A DNA stretch of 64,000 nucleotides, from the NCBI RefSeq assembly GCF_902459805.1, contig NZ_CABPST010000010.1, forward strand, positions 62,001-126,000, written 5' to 3'. The notes beneath the pieces were generated by a model. The model did not search any database and was not told the origin of the DNA. It worked only from the letters and a program-made list of their open reading frames with translations. The first letter of the stretch is position 1; the number at the start of each line of letters is the position of its first letter. The stretch comes from Pandoraea bronchicola. GTDB taxonomy: Bacteria; Pseudomonadota; Gammaproteobacteria; Burkholderiales; Burkholderiaceae. Made by a program: the position numbers and the translations under genes. Below, piece by piece: positions 41,561 to 53,830 of the stretch.

Positions 41561-42631
41561 ATGCCACGTCCGATCAAAGTCTCGATTCACACCGCAGCCC
41601 TTGCCCATAATCTCGATGTTGCCCGTCGCCATGCGCCCAACGCCAAGGTGTGGGCGGTGGTCAAGGCCAATGCCTACGGGCATGGCATCGATAACGCGTT
41701 TCCCGGATTGCGCGACACCGACGGCTTCGGCCTGCTCGATCTCGACGAAGCCGTGCGTTTGCGCGAACTCGGCTGGGCCGGCCCCATTTTGCTGCTCGAA
41801 GGGTTCTTCAAACCCGAGGATCTGGCGATCGTCGACGAGTACGGTTTGACGACCACGGTGCACAGTGACGAACAGTTGCGCATGCTGGAGATGGCGCGTC
41901 TGAAAAAGCCGCTCAATGTTCAGCTCAAGATGAATTCCGGGATGAACCGCCTTGGTTTCTCCCCCGAGCGTTACCGCGCAGCGTGGGAGCGCGCCCGTGC
42001 CATTCCCGGCGTGAGCCAGATCGTGCTGATGACCCACTTTTCCGATGCCGACGGCCCGCGCGGCATCGAGTATCAAATGGAAGCGTTCGAGCGCGGCGCA
42101 TGCGACGTCCCGGGAGAACGCAGCCTTGCCAACTCCGCAGCCACCTTGTGCCATCCCCAGACACACGGCGCGTGGGTTCGTCCGGGCATCATGCTCTATG
42201 GCTCCTCGCCGAAGGGGCTCGAGGTTCCGGCGGCGAAGTTCGATCTGCAGCCGACGATGACGCTCGAATCCGAGTTGATCGGCATTCAGGAAGTCCCGGC
42301 GGGCGGCACGGTAGGGTATGGCAGTGTCTTCACCGCCGAAACGCCGATGCGCGTAGGCACGGTCGCTTGCGGTTATGCGGACGGTTATCCGCGTGTCGCA
42401 CCGACCGGCACGCCGGTGCTCGTCGATGGTGTGCGCACCCGCACGTTGGGCCGCGTGTCGATGGACATGCTGTCTGTCGACCTCACGCCGGTGCCGCAGG
42501 CACGGGTGGGGTCGCCCGTCACGCTGTGGGGTCGTGGTCTGAGCATCGACGAGGTCGCCGCCTCGGCCGGCACGCTCGGCTACGAGCTGATGTGCGCCGT
42601 GGCGCGTCGTGTGCCGGTGCACGCGAACTAA
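41561..42631 (+). CDS. alr: Alanine racemase
   Basis: 356 aa fold-III PLP enzyme making D-alanine for peptidoglycan. PLP lysine K35 in [13 protein letters not shown], second base Y253 in [12 protein letters not shown], and [10 protein letters not shown] are intact. ATG at 41561 (MPRPIKVSI) is the family start; an upstream ATG at 41498 would add a non-family stretch. It is followed by radA after 23 bp. Whether it is the anabolic or the catabolic racemase cannot be told from this window. Confidence 0.95.
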   Translation: MPRPIKVSIHTAALAHNLDVARRHAPNAKVWAVVKANAYGHGIDNAFPGLRDTDGFGLLDLDEAVRLRELGWAGPILLLEGFFKPEDLAIVDEYGLTTTVHSDEQLRMLEMARLKKPLNVQLKMNSGMNRLGFSPERYRAAWERARAIPGVSQIVLMTHFSDADGPRGIEYQMEAFERGACDVPGERSLANSAATLCHPQTHGAWVRPGIMLYGSSPKGLEVPAAKFDLQPTMTLESELIGIQEVPAGGTVGYGSVFTAETPMRVGTVACGYADGYPRVAPTGTPVLVDGVRTRTLGRVSMDMLSVDLTPVPQARVGSPVTLWGRGLSIDEVAASAGTLGYELMCAVARRVPVHAN

Positions 42632-42654
42632 GCGTCACCACAGGATTTCCACGC

Positions 42655-44028
42655 ATGGCCAAAGCCAAGACTGTCTACATCTGTACCGAATGCGGCGGGC
42701 AGACGCCCAAGTGGGCGGGGCAATGCCCCAACTGCAACGGCTGGAATACGCTCGTCGAGTCGGTGGCGGAAACGACGACCGGTCATCGCTATCAATCGCT
42801 CGCCAAGAGCACGCCGGTGCGCAAGCTGGCGCAGATCGAGGCGGCTGATGTGCCGCGCTTTTCCAGTGGCGTGAGCGAGTTCGACCGCGTGCTGGGCGGC
42901 GGTCTGGTGGCGGGCGGCGTGGTGCTGATCGGGGGCGACCCCGGTATCGGCAAGTCGACGCTGTTGCTCCAGTCGCTCGCACATCTGTCGCGCGAGCGTC
43001 GTGCGCTATACGTCAGCGGCGAAGAGTCGGGCGCTCAGATCGCTTTACGGGCGCAACGGCTCGGCCTTGGCGCAGCGGGAGAGGGCGGTGGCGAACTGGA
43101 CCTGCTCGCGGAAATTCAGCTCGAAAAGATTCTGGGCGTCATCGAATCGGAAAAGCCGGACGTGGTGGTGATCGACTCGATTCAGACGGTCTATTCCGAA
43201 GCACTCAGTTCTGCACCCGGCTCGGTGGCGCAGGTGCGCGAATGCGCGGCGCAACTCACGCGAAGCGCAAAGCAGAGCGGCGTGACCGTCATCATGGTCG
43301 GCCACGTGACCAAGGAAGGCAGCCTCGCGGGGCCTCGCGTGCTCGAGCACATCGTCGACACGGTGCTGTATTTTGAAGGGGATACGCACTCGTCGTATCG
43401 CCTGGTGCGCGCATTCAAGAATCGTTTCGGTGCCGTCAACGAGTTGGGCGTGTTTGCGATGACCGAAAAGGGGCTGCGCGGCGTGGCGAATCCGTCGGCG
43501 CTGTTCCTCTCGCAGCATGAACAGAGCGTGCCCGGGTCTTGCGTGTTGGTGACGCAAGAGGGAACGCGTCCGTTGCTCGTCGAGGTGCAGGCGCTGGTCG
43601 ATACGGCGCAGGTGCCCAATCCGCGTCGTCTGGCGGTGGGGCTTGAGCAGAACCGGCTGGCGATGTTGCTGGCGGTGATGCATCGCCATGCCGGCATCGC
43701 CTGTTTCGATCAGGACGTGTTCCTGAACGCCGTAGGTGGTGTGAAGATCACTGAGCCGGCGGCGGATCTGGCGGTGTTGCTGGCGATTCATTCGTCGTTG
43801 CGCAACAAGCCTCTGCCGCGAGGGATTGTGGCGTTTGGCGAAGTGGGGCTGGCGGGGGAGATCCGTCCGAGTCCTCGTGGTCAGGATCGTCTCAAGGAAG
43901 CCGCCAAGCTCGGTTTTTCCATCGCGATCATTCCGAAAGCGAACGCACCGAAACAGCCCATCGACGGTCTCGAAGTCCACGCAGTCGACCGGCTGGAGCA
44001 CGCGATTTCCGTGGTGGCGGGGTTGTAG
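42655..44028 (+). CDS. radA: RadA/Sms, DNA repair branch-migration ATPase
   Basis: 457 aa. An N-terminal C4 zinc finger (CTECG...CPNCNGW), the RecA-like ATPase with GGDPGIGKST near residue 100, the RadA-specific KNRFG motif (RAFKNRFGAVNELG), and a C-terminal Lon-protease-like domain. It promotes branch migration in recombination. Start ATG at 42655. In operon with alr; a bidirectional terminator follows. Confidence 0.97.
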   Translation: MAKAKTVYICTECGGQTPKWAGQCPNCNGWNTLVESVAETTTGHRYQSLAKSTPVRKLAQIEAADVPRFSSGVSEFDRVLGGGLVAGGVVLIGGDPGIGKSTLLLQSLAHLSRERRALYVSGEESGAQIALRAQRLGLGAAGEGGGELDLLAEIQLEKILGVIESEKPDVVVIDSIQTVYSEALSSAPGSVAQVRECAAQLTRSAKQSGVTVIMVGHVTKEGSLAGPRVLEHIVDTVLYFEGDTHSSYRLVRAFKNRFGAVNELGVFAMTEKGLRGVANPSALFLSQHEQSVPGSCVLVTQEGTRPLLVEVQALVDTAQVPNPRRLAVGLEQNRLAMLLAVMHRHAGIACFDQDVFLNAVGGVKITEPAADLAVLLAIHSSLRNKPLPRGIVAFGEVGLAGEIRPSPRGQDRLKEAAKLGFSIAIIPKANAPKQPIDGLEVHAVDRLEHAISVVAGL

Positions 44029-44064
44029 GCTTGCGCGCTGAGCGCGTCAGGCGGCGAGAATAAA

Positions 44065-44093
44065 AAAAGCCCGGTCCCATCGACCGGGCTTTT
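44065..44093. terminator. Bidirectional terminator between radA and the ABC-F gene
   Basis: Perfect 12-bp stem AAAAGCCCGGTC (44065-44076) / GACCGGGCTTTT (44082-44093), loop CCATC. A and T flanks let it work for radA on the plus strand and the ABC-F gene on the minus strand. Confidence 0.93.
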
Positions 44094-44147
44094 CTTTGGG
44101 CGGAGTACGGCGACACTTGACCGTGTGGCATGGCCGCCGCTTTCGCG

Positions 44148-46088
44148 TCAGGCGATCTGCTCGAGGGCTTCCTGGGCTTCGAGCCATTCGGCTTCGACAT
44201 CCGAGAGCCTGGCCGTCACGTCGGCCTGTTGCTTGAGGCTATCGGTCAGCAGGGCCTTCTTCGCGTCTTCGTAAGTGCTACTGTCCGCGAGGATCGCGTC
44301 GAGCCGGGCCTTTTCGTCCGACAGCTTCGCCATCGACTGCTCGAGCTTTTCGATCTTCCTTTGCAGTGGCTTGCGCAGTTGCGACAACCGCTGACGTTCC
44401 TGCGCCTCGGCGCGCTTCTGATCCTTGCGATTGACGCCGTCGCCGCTGTCGAGCCCTTCGCCGCTGCCGCTACCGGCGTCTCGCGCCGCCGCGCGTTGAT
44501 CGGCGGCGTGTTGCAGCAGCCAGTCGCGGTAGTCGTCGAGATCGCCGTCAAACGGCTGCACTTCGCCGCCGGCCACCAGCAAAAACTGATCGGTGGTCGC
44601 GCGCAGCAAATGCCGATCGTGCGAGACGAGAATCAGCGTGCCGTCGAACTGAGCCAGGGCCATCGTAAGGGCGTGGCGCGTCTCGAGGTCCAAGTGGTTG
44701 GTCGGCTCATCGAGCAGCAGCAGATTCGGCTTGCGCCAGATGATGAGTGCCAGCGCCAGACGCGCCTTCTCGCCGCCGGAGAACGGCGCAATCGATGACG
44801 TCGCCATGTCGCCGCGGAAGTTGAATCCGCCGAGAAAATCGCGCAGCTCCTGTTCGCGCGTGTCGGGCGCGAGGCGTTGCAGATGCTGCAACGGCGAATC
44901 GTCGTGACGCAGCGTTTCGACCTGATGCTGGGCGAAGTAGCCGATCTGCAACCCTTTGCCGGTCTTCACTTCGCCGGCCAGCGGCGCAAGCGTGCCTGCG
45001 AGCGTTTTGATGAGCGTCGATTTGCCTTGACCGTTCGCGCCCAGCAGGCCGATACGTTGCTCGTTCTGTACCGACATCGTGACGCGCGGAAGGATGACCT
45101 TCTCGCTGCCGTCTTCGAGCGGATAACCGCAACGCACGGCATCGAGGACGAGCATCGGGTTTGGCGCACTGTCGGCCGGGCGGAACTCGAACGTAAACGG
45201 CGACGCGATATGCGCGGGCGCGATGCGCTCCATCTTCTCGAGCGCCTTCATCCGGCTCTGTGCCTGACGCGCCTTCGTCGCCTTGGCCTTGAAGCGCGTG
45301 ATGAACGATTCCAGGTGCGCAATCGTTTTCTGTTGCTTGTCGAACGCGCTTTGTTGCAGCACCAATTGCTGGCCGCGCAAGATCTCGAACTGGCTGTAGT
45401 TGCCGCCGTAGCGCTTGATCTGCTGATTCTCGATATGCAGTGTGACGTTGCAGACCTCGTCGAGAAACTCGCGATCATGCGAGATCACGATCAGCGTGCC
45501 CGGGTAGCGCTTGAGCCAGTCTTCGAGCCAGACGATCGCATCGAGGTCCAGGTGGTTGGTCGGTTCGTCAAGCAACAACAGATCGGACGGGCACATGAGC
45601 GCCTGTGCCAGATTCAGGCGCATGCGCCAGCCACCCGAGAAGCTGGCGACGGGCAACTGTGTCTGCGGGAGCGTGAAACCCAGGCCGAGCAGCAGGGCTT
45701 CGCCGCGGGCCGGCGCCGTGTAGCCGTCGGCGTCGGCAAACGCGGCGTGGGCCTCGGCTTGTGCGTGACCGTCATGGGCGGCTTCGGCGGCGGCGATGGT
45801 CGCCTCGATCTCGCGCAGCCGGGTATCGCCGTCGAGCACGTAGTCGAGGGCGGTTCGCTCGACGGCAGGCGTCTCCTGCATCACGTGCGCGACGCGCCAA
45901 CTGCTGGGCACGAAGACATCGCCGCCATCGGCGTGCAACTGAGCGCGCAGCAAGGCGAAGAGCGTGGATTTACCCGCGCCGTTGGCACCGACCAGGCCGA
46001 CGCGCTCGCCCGGATTGAGCGTTACGGAGGTGTCCTCGAAGAGCGGTTTGGTGCCGCGGGCGAGGGTGAGATGTTCGAATCGAATCAC
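44148..46088 (-). CDS. ABC-F family ATPase, YheS/Uup-like
   Basis: 646 aa soluble protein with two ABC domains: GANGAGKST near 35, first signature ASFSGGWRMRLNLAQAL with LLLLDEPTNHLD, the linker of charged helices (about 240-300), second Walker A GANGQGKST, signature PFSGGEKARLALAL. The C-terminal coiled coil (about 560-646) resembles YheS (637 aa in E. coli). ABC-F proteins act on the ribosome E site in translation. GTG start at 46088. Resistance-type ABC-Fs are an alternative but the length and tail favour the housekeeping class. Confidence 0.93.
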   Translation of the reverse strand: MIRFEHLTLARGTKPLFEDTSVTLNPGERVGLVGANGAGKSTLFALLRAQLHADGGDVFVPSSWRVAHVMQETPAVERTALDYVLDGDTRLREIEATIAAAEAAHDGHAQAEAHAAFADADGYTAPARGEALLLGLGFTLPQTQLPVASFSGGWRMRLNLAQALMCPSDLLLLDEPTNHLDLDAIVWLEDWLKRYPGTLIVISHDREFLDEVCNVTLHIENQQIKRYGGNYSQFEILRGQQLVLQQSAFDKQQKTIAHLESFITRFKAKATKARQAQSRMKALEKMERIAPAHIASPFTFEFRPADSAPNPMLVLDAVRCGYPLEDGSEKVILPRVTMSVQNEQRIGLLGANGQGKSTLIKTLAGTLAPLAGEVKTGKGLQIGYFAQHQVETLRHDDSPLQHLQRLAPDTREQELRDFLGGFNFRGDMATSSIAPFSGGEKARLALALIIWRKPNLLLLDEPTNHLDLETRHALTMALAQFDGTLILVSHDRHLLRATTDQFLLVAGGEVQPFDGDLDDYRDWLLQHAADQRAAARDAGSGSGEGLDSGDGVNRKDQKRAEAQERQRLSQLRKPLQRKIEKLEQSMAKLSDEKARLDAILADSSTYEDAKKALLTDSLKQQADVTARLSDVEAEWLEAQEALEQIA

Positions 46089-46262
46089 GAAAAAGGCCGA
46101 GGGGAAAGCGGGTCAGTTCGTCCTGGGGCCACGCGCGGCGAGCCGGTGTCGCCGATCCGTTGGGGAGCGAACGAGCCGTGCGTCGAAACCCTGGCGCAGG
46201 GGACGGCAAAACCGGCATTTTACCGGTCTGCGCGCGCGAAAGCGATGCGCGCGGCGCGGCGC

Positions 46263-47690
46263 CTACAGAATTGGGGCGAAAAGCCGTGCGATACGCATCA
46301 CAATCTGACGCCATTTCGGAATCTTCCGAAACGCGTCCTTGTCCAGCAGGACCGCCTGTTCGAAGTCATGCGTGAGCATGTACGCGACGTCGTCTGCAAA
46401 GGCGCGGTTGACCGTGAGCAGCATGATTTCGAAGTTGAGCCGGAACGACCGGTTGTCGAGATTGGCGCTGCCGACGGCGGCGGCGCTGTCGTCGATCAGC
46501 ACGACCTTCTGGTGAATGAAACCATGCTGATAGCGATAGACATTGATGCCGCTGCGCGCGGCTTCTAACGCATACGAGGTCGTCGCTTCGAACACCACGT
46601 AGTGATCGGGCCGGTCGGGGATCAGAATGCGCACGTCCACGCCCCGCAGTACCGCGAGACGCAACGCGGAGAACACGGCCTCGTCGGGCACGAAATAGGG
46701 CGTGGTAAGCCATACCCGTTTCTGTGCGGCATTGATGGCCGTGACAAAGAAGAGCGACGACGTCTCCAGACGGTCGGCCGGGCCACTCGGCACCACCTGG
46801 CAGTGCATGTCCTCACCGGAGGCGGCCGGCTGACGGTTGAGTTCCGGTACCGCGCCCGTACTCCAATGCCAGTCTTCGGCGAATGCCCGCTGAATGCCGA
46901 CCACCGCCGGTCCGCGCACGGAGATATGCGTGTCGCGCCAGGGCGCCAACGGCGGTTTCTCACCGAGGTATTCGACCCCGACATTGTGCCCGCCGATGAA
47001 CGCTTCGTTGCCGTCGATCACCACGATCTTGCGGTGGTTGCGGAAATTGAGCTGAAAGCGATTGACGAAAATGCCGCGTTTGGCGGCCGCGAACTCGTGG
47101 ACCATCACGCCGCCCTGGCGCAGCTTCTCGCAATAGCTGCGCGGCAGATCGTGACTGCCGATCCGATCGTAGAGGAAGTAGACCTTTACGCCCGTCGCGG
47201 CGCGCGCGAGCAGCCGGGCGGACAGGGCGCGTCCGAGCGGGTCGTCCTTGACGATGAAGAACTGGACGATGACGTAGTCGCGTGCGCGGTCGATGGCGGC
47301 GAAGATGGCATCGAACGTGGCCCGGCCGTTCACCAGCAGACGCACGCGATTGCCCGCCACGAAGGACATGCCCGTCATGGCGGTGAGTGCTGCAAACTCC
47401 TGGTGAGCTTCCACGGCGACAGGTGCCTCGCCGCGCCATTGCGTCTCGCCGATGCGCGACTGCAGTGCCTCGTTGCGCGCGCGACGCGCTTCGACATAGC
47501 CAATGAACTTCGATCGCCCGAGGAACAGATAGGGGATGAGCGTGAGGTAGGGCATTGCCACGAGCGATACTGCCCACGCCACCGCGCCTTGCGAAGTCCG
47601 TACTGTCAGAACGGCATGGATGGCGGCGATGATCCCCATTGCGTGGAGACAGGCGACGGCAAAGCCGACGTCGAGCCAATTGAACGTCAT
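46263..47690 (-). CDS. cls: Cardiolipin synthase (ClsA type)
   Basis: 475 aa phospholipase-D superfamily enzyme joining two phosphatidylglycerols. Two N-terminal helices (about 8-28 and 38-60) anchor it to the inner membrane; two HKD motifs follow, NHRKIVVIDGNEAFIGG and IHQKVVLIDDSAAAVGSAN. ATG at 47690 has GGAAGG at a good distance; a TTG at 47699 is less likely because it touches the ribosome site. The 174-bp gap to the ABC-F gene start shows nothing definite. Confidence 0.94.
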   Translation of the reverse strand: MTFNWLDVGFAVACLHAMGIIAAIHAVLTVRTSQGAVAWAVSLVAMPYLTLIPYLFLGRSKFIGYVEARRARNEALQSRIGETQWRGEAPVAVEAHQEFAALTAMTGMSFVAGNRVRLLVNGRATFDAIFAAIDRARDYVIVQFFIVKDDPLGRALSARLLARAATGVKVYFLYDRIGSHDLPRSYCEKLRQGGVMVHEFAAAKRGIFVNRFQLNFRNHRKIVVIDGNEAFIGGHNVGVEYLGEKPPLAPWRDTHISVRGPAVVGIQRAFAEDWHWSTGAVPELNRQPAASGEDMHCQVVPSGPADRLETSSLFFVTAINAAQKRVWLTTPYFVPDEAVFSALRLAVLRGVDVRILIPDRPDHYVVFEATTSYALEAARSGINVYRYQHGFIHQKVVLIDDSAAAVGSANLDNRSFRLNFEIMLLTVNRAFADDVAYMLTHDFEQAVLLDKDAFRKIPKWRQIVMRIARLFAPIL

Positions 47691-47809
47691 GACGGACAAC
47701 CTTCCTCCATGCCTTGAGTCGCGCGGACCCGGGAACCCGAGTGTAACCGGGGTACATGAACTTAGGCGAGGGCTCGCTGAAAGGCGCGAGCCCCGAGGGA
47801 GTTACGGTA

Positions 47810-48706
47810 TCAAGGCAGGTCGGCTGCCTGCACCAGAAACACCATATCGTCGCCAGCGCTCGTTGCCAGCCATGTCATCGGCAGGTCGGGGAACGCGGCT
47901 TCGACAAAATGGCGTTCGTTGCCGATCTCCACAATCAGAACACCGTTGTCGGTCAGATGCTTGCGGGCACCGGCAATGATGCGTCGGACCACATCCATGC
48001 CATCGTCGCCGCCTGCCAGCGCCAGACGCGGCTCGTGGCGATACTCCGCCGGCAGCACCTGCATCGAGCCTTCGTTGACGTACGGCGGATTGGTGAGAAT
48101 GACTTCGTAGCGCTTGCCTTGGGGCAGCGGTGCATACAGATCGCCCAGATGCAGCGCGATGCGGTCTTCAAGGCCATAGTCGGCCACGTTGATCTTCGCC
48201 ACGGCCAAGGCATCCGGGGAAATGTCGACAGCATCGATCTGCGCAGCCGGGAAGGTCTCGGCCGCGAGGATCGCGAGACAGCCTGAGCCGGTGCATAGCT
48301 CGAGCACGTCAGTGACGTCCTCAGCGTGATTGACCCACGGCTGCAAGGCGTCTTCGAGCAACTCGCCCACGAACGAGCGCGGCACGATGACGCGCTCGTC
48401 CACGTAGAACCGGTGGCCGTGCATCCACGCCTCGTTCGTGATGTAGGAGGCGGGTACACGTTCACCTGCGCGACGGTTGATGACCGACAGGACGCGCTGG
48501 ATTTCCTCGGGCAGCAGGCGGGCGTCGAGAAAGGGATCCAGCGTATCGATGGGCAGGTGCAGCGTATGCAGCAGGAGATACGCGGCTTCGTCGTACGCCG
48601 TAGCCGTGCCGTGTCCGAAGGCCAGCTCGGCCTCGGTAAAGCGCGAAACGGCGTAGCGCAGCAGATCGCGCAAGGTCTGGAAGGGGTGGGTCGCTTGAGT
48701 CGTCAT
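47810..48706 (-). CDS. prmB: PrmB, ribosomal protein uL3 N5-glutamine methyltransferase
   Basis: 298 aa SAM-dependent methyltransferase. ELCTGSGCLAILAA is the SAM loop and NPPY the catalytic glutamine-binding motif; the RFYVDERVIVPRS segment and GDDGMDVVRRI distinguish PrmB. It methylates Gln150 of L3 in E. coli. GAGG about 8-9 nt before the ATG. It follows dapE by 19 bp on the same strand. Confidence 0.94.
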   Translation of the reverse strand: MTTQATHPFQTLRDLLRYAVSRFTEAELAFGHGTATAYDEAAYLLLHTLHLPIDTLDPFLDARLLPEEIQRVLSVINRRAGERVPASYITNEAWMHGHRFYVDERVIVPRSFVGELLEDALQPWVNHAEDVTDVLELCTGSGCLAILAAETFPAAQIDAVDISPDALAVAKINVADYGLEDRIALHLGDLYAPLPQGKRYEVILTNPPYVNEGSMQVLPAEYRHEPRLALAGGDDGMDVVRRIIAGARKHLTDNGVLIVEIGNERHFVEAAFPDLPMTWLATSAGDDMVFLVQAADLP

Positions 48707-48725
48707 GGTGATTGCCTCGCGCGCC

Positions 48726-50229
<1,504 letters not shown>

Positions 50230-50256
50230 CGCCAGAACTCCTGATGTCGCGATTAC

Positions 50257-50303
50257 AAAAAACGAGGCGCAAACGTCGCAGTCAAGACTGCCACTGCGCC
50301 TCG
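50257..50303 (-). terminator. Branched rho-independent terminator after dapD
   Basis: On the minus strand CGAGGCGCA (50303-50295 reading) pairs with TGCGCCTCG ahead of six T (complement of 50262-50257). Inside the loop is a second perfect hairpin GCAGTC-N2-GACTGC (50278-50291). It lies 18 nt past dapD and separates dapCD from yffB-dapE. Confidence 0.85.
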
Positions 50304-50320
50304 CTGGGTGCCGCGTAGAC

Positions 50321-51148
<828 letters not shown>

Positions 51149-51172
51149 GGCGAGAATCGGTTACGGTAGGGA

Positions 51173-52375
51173 TTAAAGGGATTGGCAGAACTGCACGATG
51201 CGCTGGGCGCCTTCGGTGCATTCGTCCACATCGGCCACAAGGGCGATGCGCACATAGTTCTCGCCCGGGTTGGTGCCGTGCGCCGCGCGGCCCAGGTACG
51301 ACCCGGGCAGTACGGCCACATTGTATTGCGCCAGCAATTGGCGCGTGAATTCCGTGTCGGACAGGCCGGTTTTCGTGTCCACCTTGGCCCACAGGTAGAA
51401 GCCCGCGTCCGGCAGACGCACGTCGAGCACTTCGGCGAGCATCGGGGTGACGGTCTGGAACTTCTTCAGGTACTTGCTGCGGTTCAGGCGAACGTGGGCT
51501 TCGTCGTTCCACGCCGCGACACTCGCTGCCTGAACGGCGGGGCTCATTGCGCAGCCGTGGTACGTGCGGTACAAGAGGAATTTCTTCAGAATCGCCGCGT
51601 CGCCCGCCACGAAACCCGAGCGCATGCCCGGCACATTCGAGCGCTTCGACAGGCTGGAGAACACCACCAGACGCTCGAAGCCACGACCCAGTTGGTGGGC
51701 TGCCGCCAGGCCGCCCAGCGGGGCGCGCTCTTCGTCGAAATAGATCTCGGAGTAGCACTCGTCGGACGCGATCACGAAACCGTACTGGTCCGAGAGTTCG
51801 AACAGCCGCTTCCAGTCGGCAAGGCCCAGCACGGCGCCAGTCGGATTGCCAGGCGAGCAGAGATAGACGAGTTGGACGTCGCGCCAGACCTCTGCGGGCA
51901 CGGCGTCGTAATTCGGGGCAAAGTTACGCGCCGGGTCGCTGTCGACATAGTAGGGCGCAGCGCCGGCAAGCAACGTTGCGCCTTCGTAGATCTGGTAGAA
52001 CGGGTTCGGACACAGCACCCGTGCGCCGGGCTTGCTGCCGTCGACGACTGCCTGCGCAAACGAGAAGAGCGCTTCGCGCGACCCGGTGACCGGCAGCACT
52101 TCGGTGGCCGGGTTCACATTGGGCAGCGCGTAGCGGCGCTCCAGCCACCCGGCGATGGCGGCGCGCAGCGGCTCGCCGCCCGCCGTGGCGGGGTAGTTCG
52201 AGAGGCCGCCCAGCCCTTCGATCAGGGCTTCCTTGATGAACTGGGGCGTCGGGTGCTTGGGTTCACCGATGCCGAAGCTGATGGCCTTGTACGTGCTGGC
52301 GGGCGTGACATCCGCCACCAGCGACTTGAGGCGTTCGAAGGGGTAGGGCTGGAGCTTGTCGAGTAATGGGTTCAC
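51173..52375 (-). CDS. dapC: DapC, succinyldiaminopimelate transaminase
   Basis: 400 aa class I aminotransferase converting N-succinyl-2-amino-6-ketopimelate to succinyl-DAP. PLP lysine K244 in FSSLSKRSNVPGMRSGF; CSPGNPTGAVL and SDECYSEIYFDE are the substrate and cofactor segments. GTG start at 52375; no ribosome site is obvious. The first gene of the dapC-dapD unit. Many genomes use ArgD or SerC for this step, so a dedicated dapC is informative for the lineage. Confidence 0.94.
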   Translation of the reverse strand: MNPLLDKLQPYPFERLKSLVADVTPASTYKAISFGIGEPKHPTPQFIKEALIEGLGGLSNYPATAGGEPLRAAIAGWLERRYALPNVNPATEVLPVTGSREALFSFAQAVVDGSKPGARVLCPNPFYQIYEGATLLAGAAPYYVDSDPARNFAPNYDAVPAEVWRDVQLVYLCSPGNPTGAVLGLADWKRLFELSDQYGFVIASDECYSEIYFDEERAPLGGLAAAHQLGRGFERLVVFSSLSKRSNVPGMRSGFVAGDAAILKKFLLYRTYHGCAMSPAVQAASVAAWNDEAHVRLNRSKYLKKFQTVTPMLAEVLDVRLPDAGFYLWAKVDTKTGLSDTEFTRQLLAQYNVAVLPGSYLGRAAHGTNPGENYVRIALVADVDECTEGAQRIVQFCQSL

Positions 52376-52721
52376 GAGAATTCAAACAGACTCAGGGCTA
52401 GGGTTCGCGATGCCATTCAAGGCAACGTTCGAGGCAATTCGGGCCGCGCGAGGCGGCTGGGCGAGAGTTGCCGGGCTTCGGTGCGCCGTGACGCGGTTTC
52501 CGGGACCGGACTTGCGAATGACAGGCCACACATGGGCTCACACTTATCTGTCACATCACGCGAAGGGGTTCCCGGACGCGCTCAAGAATGGCAAGATCGG
52601 CAAAGCGAAAATTATACCGTCACAGCGCCCACAAAGCGCGACCACCGCGTAATTCAGCACATTCCGAGGCGCCAATGGGGCAAGTCTGCGGAGTATCTCA
52701 GGTTTTTCAGGAGTCAACAGT
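52376..52721. promoter_or_regulatory. Divergent intergenic region, dapC versus EamA transporter
   Basis: 346 bp without a credible gene. A perfect TATAAT for the minus strand is at 52616-52611, about 235 nt before the dapC start, but no -35 is at a proper distance. AGGAG (52709) is the ribosome site of the plus-strand transporter. Confidence 0.45.
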
Positions 52722-53708
52722 ATGACCGTAGCCGGCAACGGCGCGCACAGCCCGGCGTCGACCCCCGGCGCTTCGCTGCGCACCCGGGCGGCGCCCGCCT
52801 TGGCCATTCTCATCGGTTCTTCCGTGTGGGGGCTGGCCTGGTTTCCCTACCGCGTGCTCGCCCAGTGGGGCGTGGCGGCGGTGCCTGCGCAGATCTGCAC
52901 CGCGAGCGTCGCGCTGCTGCTGCTCACTCTGGTCTATCGCCGCTCGCTCGGCACGCTGCGCTGGTCGTGGCTGCTCGTCGGCGTGGCCTTCGCTGGCGGC
53001 ACCACCAACGTGGCGTTCGTCTGGGGGACGACGCACGGCCATGTGATGCGCGTGCTGCTGCTTTTCTATCTGACCCCGGTTTGGACGGCACTGTTTGCCC
53101 ATTGGCTGCTCGGCGAGCGCGTTGGCACGCGGGGCGCGGGATTGATTGCGCTGGCGTTGGGCGGCGCGGGGCTGATGCTCTGGTCGCCCGAACTGGGCTG
53201 GCCGGTGCCGAACAACCCGGGCGAATGGGCCGGTGCTATTGCCGGCGCGGCCTTTGCGTTAAATAACGTGCTGCTGCGGCGCGTGAGTCAGTCGCTGCCG
53301 GATGTGCGCGCGGAAATGCGCAGTTGGACCCTCTATCTCGGCTGTTTGGTCGGCGGGTTGCTCGTGCTGCCGTTCGACGGCGGCGCCGATGCGGGCCGCG
53401 CCACCCTCTCGGCGCTCACGTCGAGCACGGCGACTGCGGCAGTTGCGCTGGCGCTGGGTTGCGCCATCGCGGTGACCAACGTCATTGTGCAGTTCGGCCT
53501 GGCGCGTGTGCCGGCCAATCAGGCGGCGCTCATCATGCTCTTCGAGATCGTGGTGGCGGCAATTTCATCCTGGTGGCTCGCCAGCGAAGGGCTGGGCATG
53601 CGTGAAATCGCGGGCGGGCTGTGCATTGTGGCGGCGGGTGTGCTGTCCGGAATTTTGCCGGATTCCCGTCGTTGTAAATCCGCGACGCCAGGGGATGCGA
53701 TGGTATGA
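52722..53708 (+). CDS. EamA/DMT-family transporter
   Basis: 328 aa with about ten helices in two EamA repeats (SSVWGLAWFPYRVLAQWG near residue 32; second repeat from about 165). The substrate is unknown. AGGAG 8 nt upstream of the ATG supports the start. The first 25 residues are a polar tail. It is the second DMT exporter in the window and is not closely alike the one at 24.8 kb. It precedes smc by 122 bp. Confidence 0.87.
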   Translation: MTVAGNGAHSPASTPGASLRTRAAPALAILIGSSVWGLAWFPYRVLAQWGVAAVPAQICTASVALLLLTLVYRRSLGTLRWSWLLVGVAFAGGTTNVAFVWGTTHGHVMRVLLLFYLTPVWTALFAHWLLGERVGTRGAGLIALALGGAGLMLWSPELGWPVPNNPGEWAGAIAGAAFALNNVLLRRVSQSLPDVRAEMRSWTLYLGCLVGGLLVLPFDGGADAGRATLSALTSSTATAAVALALGCAIAVTNVIVQFGLARVPANQAALIMLFEIVVAAISSWWLASEGLGMREIAGGLCIVAAGVLSGILPDSRRCKSATPGDAMV

Positions 53709-53830
53709 TGCGTACCGATGTTATATCGATGTAAGCGGCCTGCGCACGCCAGCGTGCGCGAGGCCCGACAGGACCAGCTAGCGCGTCTGCGTCTTTCCCA
53801 TCATTCAATGACCGATAAAGCGAACCTGCC

